A stretch of 9,723 bases of DNA from Saprospiraceae bacterium (GTDB lineage Bacteria; Bacteroidota; Bacteroidia; Chitinophagales; Saprospiraceae). The notes under the pieces are model-generated. The model searched no databases. It had not been told where the DNA came from and saw only the letters and a list, made by a program, of their open reading frames with translations. The translations under genes were made by a program, and so were the position numbers. Where the stretch lies: the NCBI GenBank assembly GCA_020528935.1, contig JAJDFU010000091.1, positions 1-9,723 of the forward strand, read 5' to 3'. Of this stretch, positions 5,952 to 9,723 are shown in pieces (position 1 is the stretch's first letter; the number at the start of each line of letters is the position of its first letter).

Positions 5952-7247
5952 CTAGCTTTTAAAGAGCTGAAGCAATTCGGTGCGGGCTTCCAGCCAGGCC
6001 TTCCGCTGGGCTTCCGAAGCCCGGGTTCGGGCTCGCCAGCGGCCGGAAAAGCCCCGGCGAACATAGCGAAAATAGGACCACGACAAATAAGCCAGTAGCG
6101 GCAGACTCAGCAGGTATAGTCCTGCAGCTGCCACAGAAGAGAGGTAACGAGCCGCCAGCCAGGTCTGGATGCCGTAGAACAGCGGCAGCGTCAGGATGCC
6201 GGTCAGCACCAGTATGGTGTCGTCGTATTCCCTATCGGCCTTGAGCCGTTGCTGTATCAGCCACGGTATGCCCAGCGGAAGCAAGTTGTGCAGCAGTCCC
6301 CACAAGGCCGGCAGCAATCCCAGAAGAAGCAGAATGACCTCCAGGAAGAGTGGCGGCCAGCGAGGTTGCTCCGCCAGGCAGGCCGGAGGTATCCCGGCCT
6401 CGTCCAGCTGAGCCCGCAGGGTGTCCACTTCCTCCGCCCAGGCATCTTTGCGTGCCGCGGGCCAGTGCGCCAGCCGGTATGCCCCCAACTGGAGCCGGTC
6501 GAAGCGATGAACGAAAGGGAGGGGTTGCTGGCCCTGAGCCAGCTCGTCGGCCCAGCGCAGGCGCCGCTCTTCTTCCGCATCGCTGCAGTGGACGAGCAGC
6601 GGCTCCAATTGGGCGCGCACGGCCTCGGTCAGTTTTCGGACGCCCAGGCGCGGGTGTTCCCGATACAGTTCGGCAAAAGCCTTTACCCGGATGGGCGGGC
6701 CGGCTTGCGGGACCCATACCCCCCCCGGCCGGCCGGGAGTCGCATAGGTCAGGCCTACGGGCAGGATGGTAAGCGCCTCCGGATCCGGCAGGTGGTCCAG
6801 GGCTTGCAGCGCAATTCGTGCTGTGCCGCCCTTCAGTGGCCGAAGTTGCCAGGCGCGCGTACTGCCTCCTTCCGGAGCTACCCAGATATTTCCTCCTCCG
6901 GCTAAATGACGGATCACCGCCGCAAAATTGTTGTGGTTGCGCACCCGGCGCCCTGGTGCGTCCTGGGCGCGCTCTACCGGCAAGGTAAACAAAAAGCGAA
7001 GTACGCGGGCCGCCAGCGGGTTCCTGAAGAGGGAGGCATTGGCCAGGAAAAAAACCGGCCGGTTGATCCGGATCACCACATTGAGCGGATCCATCAGTGT
7101 ATTGGGGTGGTTGGATACCACCAGCGTGGGCCCTTTTACCCGCAGATGCTCCCGCCGGCGCACGGCCGTAGCCGGATAGTGAAAAGGCAGGGCCAGCAGC
7201 AAAATGCCTTTCAAGAAGTGATACACGAGATAGGACAATGGCGGCAT
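5952..7247 (-). CDS. PlsC-family lysophospholipid/glycerophosphate acyltransferase with C-terminal membrane region
   Basis: A 431-residue acyltransferase expected to esterify a glycerol-phosphate or related lipid acceptor at the inner membrane. The catalytic motif is NHPNTLMD (His47 to Asp53), the H-x5-D form usual in Bacteroidota. APEGGSTRAW (124-133) is the phosphate-binding block, and ILPVGLTY (161-168) the fourth block. A hydrophobic N-terminal segment is at about 8-22. The catalytic part ends near 215. The remaining roughly 215 residues include a charged stretch (about 222-295) and membrane segments near 300-330, 345-365 and 372-395, ending in an Arg-rich tail. The ATG at 7247 lies 8 bases after the lpxK stop, and the gene ends 12 bases before the glycosyltransferase start. 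Its place behind lpxK suggests a role in envelope lipid synthesis. The acceptor is unknown; ordinary phospholipid synthesis is equally possible. Confidence 0.87.
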   Translation of the reverse strand: MPPLSYLVYHFLKGILLLALPFHYPATAVRRREHLRVKGPTLVVSNHPNTLMDPLNVVIRINRPVFFLANASLFRNPLAARVLRFLFTLPVERAQDAPGRRVRNHNNFAAVIRHLAGGGNIWVAPEGGSTRAWQLRPLKGGTARIALQALDHLPDPEALTILPVGLTYATPGRPGGVWVPQAGPPIRVKAFAELYREHPRLGVRKLTEAVRAQLEPLLVHCSDAEEERRLRWADELAQGQQPLPFVHRFDRLQLGAYRLAHWPAARKDAWAEEVDTLRAQLDEAGIPPACLAEQPRWPPLFLEVILLLLGLLPALWGLLHNLLPLGIPWLIQQRLKADREYDDTILVLTGILTLPLFYGIQTWLAARYLSSVAAAGLYLLSLPLLAYLSWSYFRYVRRGFSGRWRARTRASEAQRKAWLEARTELLQLFKS

Positions 7248-7255
7248 AGGGAGGG

Positions 7256-8329
7256 TTATACCTCAAAGTTGAGCAGAAAGGACCGGATGGCTTCGTCGAA
7301 GACCGGTCCCTGATCGAAGTGAAAGCGCACCTGTATGGGAAGCACGGCCACGGGTATTCTGGCCTCGAGGAGTATCATCCGAAATGGTTCCAGTCTTACG
7401 GCGTCCTTCTCTGTAGTGATCAGTACTTTTTCCTTTTGCCCCGCCTCCAAACGCTGAAAAGCCTTGGCGATGTTGCGCACATCGGTGTCGTCAAAGGTGT
7501 GGTGATCGGCGTATTCCATGTGGGTCAGCCCGCCCACGCGCTCCTCCAGATAGCTGACCAGGTAATCGGTGCGGGCAATGGCCGTAACGAGCAGCACGTG
7601 CAGGCCCGGTTGCAGCTTCAGCCGGCGAAGGGGGTTGTACATGGAATAGGGTGCACCGTACTCGTAATACGAGAAAAAAACCTGCTGGTGATCCAAGGGC
7701 TTGATCTCGGTCTCCACCTGCCGGGCTTCCTCCGGGCTGAGGTCGATGGGGCATTTAGTAACCACGATGAGATGAGCCCGCCGGTAGGCCGACCGCCACT
7801 CGCGCAGGCGACCGCTGGGCAGCAGCCAGTCGCGGGTGAACGGCTCGCTGTATTCCGTAAGCAGGATGTGCATGCCGGGCGCTATGGCCCGGTGCTGAAA
7901 GGCGTCGTCCAGCAAGATGAGCTGGGTGTCCGGATGGGAGCTCAGGATCTGCGGGATGGCGAAGGTCCGGCTTTCAGCTACGGCCACCACTACGTCTCTG
8001 AACTTCCGCTTGAACTGCAGGGGCTCATCGCCGGTCTGCCGGGCCTGCATACCCGGCAACACCTCCAGATAGCCCTTGGTCTGCCGGCCGTAGCCTCGAC
8101 TCAGGGTCGCCACCCGAATGTAGTCCTTGAGCAATACGAGGAGGTACTCGATATGCGGCGTTTTGCCGGCTCCGCCCACCGTGAGGTTCCCCACGGAAAT
8201 CAACGGCAGGTCGAAGCGGACCGATTTCAGCAGGCCTTTTTGATAAAGAAAGTTGCGCAAGCCCACCCCCGCGCCGTATAACAGGGCGATGGGCGAAAGC
8301 AGCAGGCGGGCCAGTACATTATCTACCAT
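7256..8329 (-). CDS. lpxK: Tetraacyldisaccharide 4'-kinase LpxK
   Basis: Phosphorylates the 4' position of the lipid A disaccharide precursor using ATP, the sixth step of the Raetz pathway, at the cytoplasmic face of the inner membrane. It has 357 residues, normal for the family in Bacteroidota. A hydrophobic N-terminal segment (about 7-24) anchors the protein. The Walker A loop is GNLTVGGAGKTP (47-58, Lys56 and Thr57), followed by LSRGYGR (76-82), GDEP (100-103) and LDDAFQHR (140-147). DHHTFDDTDV (275-284) and TTEKDAVR (305-312) are conserved C-terminal blocks. The ATG at 8329 gives the expected N-terminus. It is first of three tightly packed minus-strand genes. Its presence implies a lipid A-containing outer membrane. 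Confidence 0.96.
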   Translation of the reverse strand: MVDNVLARLLLSPIALLYGAGVGLRNFLYQKGLLKSVRFDLPLISVGNLTVGGAGKTPHIEYLLVLLKDYIRVATLSRGYGRQTKGYLEVLPGMQARQTGDEPLQFKRKFRDVVVAVAESRTFAIPQILSSHPDTQLILLDDAFQHRAIAPGMHILLTEYSEPFTRDWLLPSGRLREWRSAYRRAHLIVVTKCPIDLSPEEARQVETEIKPLDHQQVFFSYYEYGAPYSMYNPLRRLKLQPGLHVLLVTAIARTDYLVSYLEERVGGLTHMEYADHHTFDDTDVRNIAKAFQRLEAGQKEKVLITTEKDAVRLEPFRMILLEARIPVAVLPIQVRFHFDQGPVFDEAIRSFLLNFEV

Positions 8330-8354
8330 AAGCGCTGGTGGAAGTGTGCAGAAA

Positions 8355-8379
8355 TGCTAAGTTGCTAAAAATGTAGCAA
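8355..8379. promoter_or_regulatory. Inverted and direct repeats in the lpxK/DUF554 divergent region
   Basis: TTGCTA (8362-8367) and TAGCAA (8374-8379) form a perfect inverted repeat with a 6-base spacer. TGCTAA occurs twice, 8 bases apart (8355-8360 and 8363-8368). The site lies 26 bases upstream of the lpxK start and 44 bases upstream of the DUF554 start, in a 94-base divergent region. It could be a shared operator, or a hairpin. On the minus strand TTG, 17 bases and TAGCATTT resemble a weak promoter for lpxK in the same place. Confidence 0.3.
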
Positions 8380-8423
8380 GGTTGCGATCCAGGCCGTTGC
8401 GAAGGCTGCTATATTCGCGTGTT

Positions 8424-9179
8424 ATGAGCGCTCTGGCATCTACTTCCGCACGCTGGCCACTGGCCACCTTCATCAACATGGGCACCGTATCGCTGGGCAG
8501 TTTCCTCGGGTTGAGCCTTCAGCAAACCTTTCCGCCCGAGGTGCAATCCATCGTATTTTTCACTATTGGCCTGGGCACCCTGGTCCTGGGTATGCAAATG
8601 AGCCTGCGCATGCCGGAAGGCTACCTGCTCGTCTTTTTTTTCAGCCTCATCCTCGGAGGCATTAGCGGAGAACTCCTGGGCATAGACGACTGGCTCAATC
8701 AATTGGGCGAGCGGGTAAAGGGAAGCCTGCAGATTGGAGATTCGGATTTTACCGAAGGTCTGATCACGGCCTTCCTGATCTTTTGCATAGGCTCGGTCAC
8801 CATCATCGGGGCCATTGAGGAAGGGCTGAAGGGCCGCCGCGAGTTACTCCTCATCAAAAGCGTACTGGACGGATTTACCTCCATTGCCCTGGCTGCGACC
8901 TACGGGCTTGGCGTTTGGTTTTCCATCCTCCCCATGCTGCTTTTCCAGGGTGGACTGACGGTACTTGCCGGTAGTCTTCGCCCCCTGCTCAGCCCCCGCC
9001 GTATTGCTATGCTCGGCGCCGTGGGGGGTGCGCTCATTCTGGGCATCGGCATCAATATGCTGCAACTGGCAGACTTGCCCCTGGAAAACATGCTGCCCGC
9101 CCTGTTGCTGTTGTTCCCCCTGGCTTACCTGGCCGAGCGAAGCGGCCTCATCGGGCTCATTCTTCGAAGGAAGGATTGA
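8424..9179 (+). CDS. DUF554 family membrane protein (YdfK/YqgA-like)
   Basis: A 251-residue multi-spanning inner-membrane protein of the DUF554 family, whose function is not established. The N-terminal ATFINMGTVSLGSFLGLSL (14-32) matches the family's opening Asn-Gly helix. The hallmark FCIGSVTIIGAIEEGLKG is at 120-137, followed by KSVLDGFTSIALA (145-157) and LFQGGLTVLAG (173-183). About six to seven hydrophobic segments are visible, with an acidic soluble loop near 86-110. I chose the ATG at 8424; the frame stays open to a TTG at 8382, but those 14 residues are Arg-rich and not family-like. It diverges from lpxK, with 94 bases between starts, and its last 23 bases overlap the convergent DUF2851 gene. 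There is no contextual hint of function. Confidence 0.9.
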   Translation: MSALASTSARWPLATFINMGTVSLGSFLGLSLQQTFPPEVQSIVFFTIGLGTLVLGMQMSLRMPEGYLLVFFFSLILGGISGELLGIDDWLNQLGERVKGSLQIGDSDFTEGLITAFLIFCIGSVTIIGAIEEGLKGRRELLLIKSVLDGFTSIALAATYGLGVWFSILPMLLFQGGLTVLAGSLRPLLSPRRIAMLGAVGGALILGIGINMLQLADLPLENMLPALLLLFPLAYLAERSGLIGLILRRKD

Positions 9180-9723
9180 GAATGGCGTTGCCGATAGCGC
9201 AGGACAGGCAGCGCTTGGGTTTGCAATACTGGCCGTACAACTGAAGCAGGGCCTGCGATTGACAGGCCGAATCCGGCCGGAAGCCCAGCGATTCCCAGCG
9301 GCGGATGATCTTATTGTTCTCCGCCGGCAGCTCCTGAAGCAATCTCAGCGCCCGCTCCTGGTAACGCGCTTTGCCCAGGCGCTTGCCGTATAAAAAGAGA
9401 AAGGGGGCCAGGGTGTTGATGAGCATGAGGTGGATGGTGCCCCGGCCGAGTTTTTTATCGCGCTTGGCAGAGGATCTGCCGAAGCGATAGTGGGTTTGCC
9501 AGTAGTTAGAGCTTTTCACCTCCAGCATGTGTTCCACTTCCCGCACCGTTTGAGCCGCCAGCGCCTTGCTCAGCAGATGATCGGACTGATGGACCAGGGT
9601 GGCCAACTGGGCAATGCGAACCGTGGGAAAGTTGGCCGGGCGCAGGCGCGGGAAATTCCACCCCACCGCCCGCATAGGCTGAAGGCCGTATTTTCTGCGA
9701 CGGTGGTGGTACTCCGCACGGGG
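9157..9723 (-). CDS. DUF2851 family protein (C-terminal part; start outside window)
   Basis: The C-terminal 188 residues of a DUF2851 protein, a family of about 420 residues found mostly in Bacteroidota and without a known function. The frame stays open to the right edge, so the in-frame ATG at 9675 is internal, not the start. Visible family features are KYGLQPMRAVGWNFPRLRP, NFPTVRIAQLA and the C-terminal YCKPKRCLSCAIGN. The last holds three cysteines spaced C-x4-C-x2-C, which look able to bind metal. The middle (about residues 45-100 of the visible part) is basic and could contact nucleic acid, but this is only an impression. The stop lies inside the 3' end of the convergent DUF554 gene, with a 23-base overlap. 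Family call firm, role unknown. Confidence 0.88.
   Translation of the reverse strand, partial: PRAEYHHRRRKYGLQPMRAVGWNFPRLRPANFPTVRIAQLATLVHQSDHLLSKALAAQTVREVEHMLEVKSSNYWQTHYRFGRSSAKRDKKLGRGTIHLMLINTLAPFLFLYGKRLGKARYQERALRLLQELPAENNKIIRRWESLGFRPDSACQSQALLQLYGQYCKPKRCLSCAIGNAILNPSFEE

Noticed and set aside
6232..7266. Second 344-codon minus-strand frame across the acyltransferase gene
   Set aside because: Arg/Gly/Ala/Pro-rich and without motifs, whereas the other frame carries the H-x5-D and PEGG blocks of the acyltransferase.
1..9723. CRISPR arrays, insertion sequences, integrase or transposase genes, tRNA or rRNA genes
   Set aside because: I looked for regular repeats, terminal inverted repeats, transposase motifs and tRNA-like cloverleaf or conserved rRNA sequences, and saw none.

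Overview
The window looks like chromosomal DNA of a GC-rich member of the Bacteroidota, possibly of the Saprospiria/Lewinella type. The phylum call rests on three things: a DUF2851 protein (a family largely confined to this phylum), an acyltransferase with the NHPN-x3-D motif common there, and genes without clear Shine-Dalgarno sequences. The finer placement is inference. I see no mobile element, CRISPR array, tRNA or rRNA.

Layout. At the left edge a thioredoxin-type glutathione peroxidase (minus strand, 3' part outside the window) diverges from a pterin synthase of the QueD/PTPS family (475-885). A 361-base gap without a convincing gene follows (886-1246). It is unusually rich in inverted repeats, including a 17-position stem just after the pterin synthase. 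Next come two plus-strand genes 14 bases apart: a soluble FAD/NAD(P) oxidoreductase (1247-2596) and a membrane polyferredoxin related to NapH/NosR (2611-4653). They look like a two-gene electron-transfer module that would carry electrons from NAD(P)H into the membrane.

From 8329 down to 4830, three minus-strand genes are packed with 8- and 12-base gaps: lpxK (lipid A 4'-kinase), a PlsC-type acyltransferase with a long C-terminal membrane region, and a family 2 glycosyltransferase. They probably form a cell-envelope lipid operon. It ends at a hairpin terminator at 4736-4772, whose stem is stronger in minus-strand RNA than in plus-strand RNA. Divergent from lpxK lies a DUF554 membrane protein (8424-9179). 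Its 3' end overlaps by 23 bases the end of a convergent DUF2851 gene that runs off the right edge.

Most of the window is housekeeping. The parts most worth a second look are the FAD/polyferredoxin pair, whose physiological partner I cannot name, the structured gap at 886-1246, and the lpxK-acyltransferase-glycosyltransferase operon, whose last gene has visibly lower GC and lies in frame behind a single stop codon.
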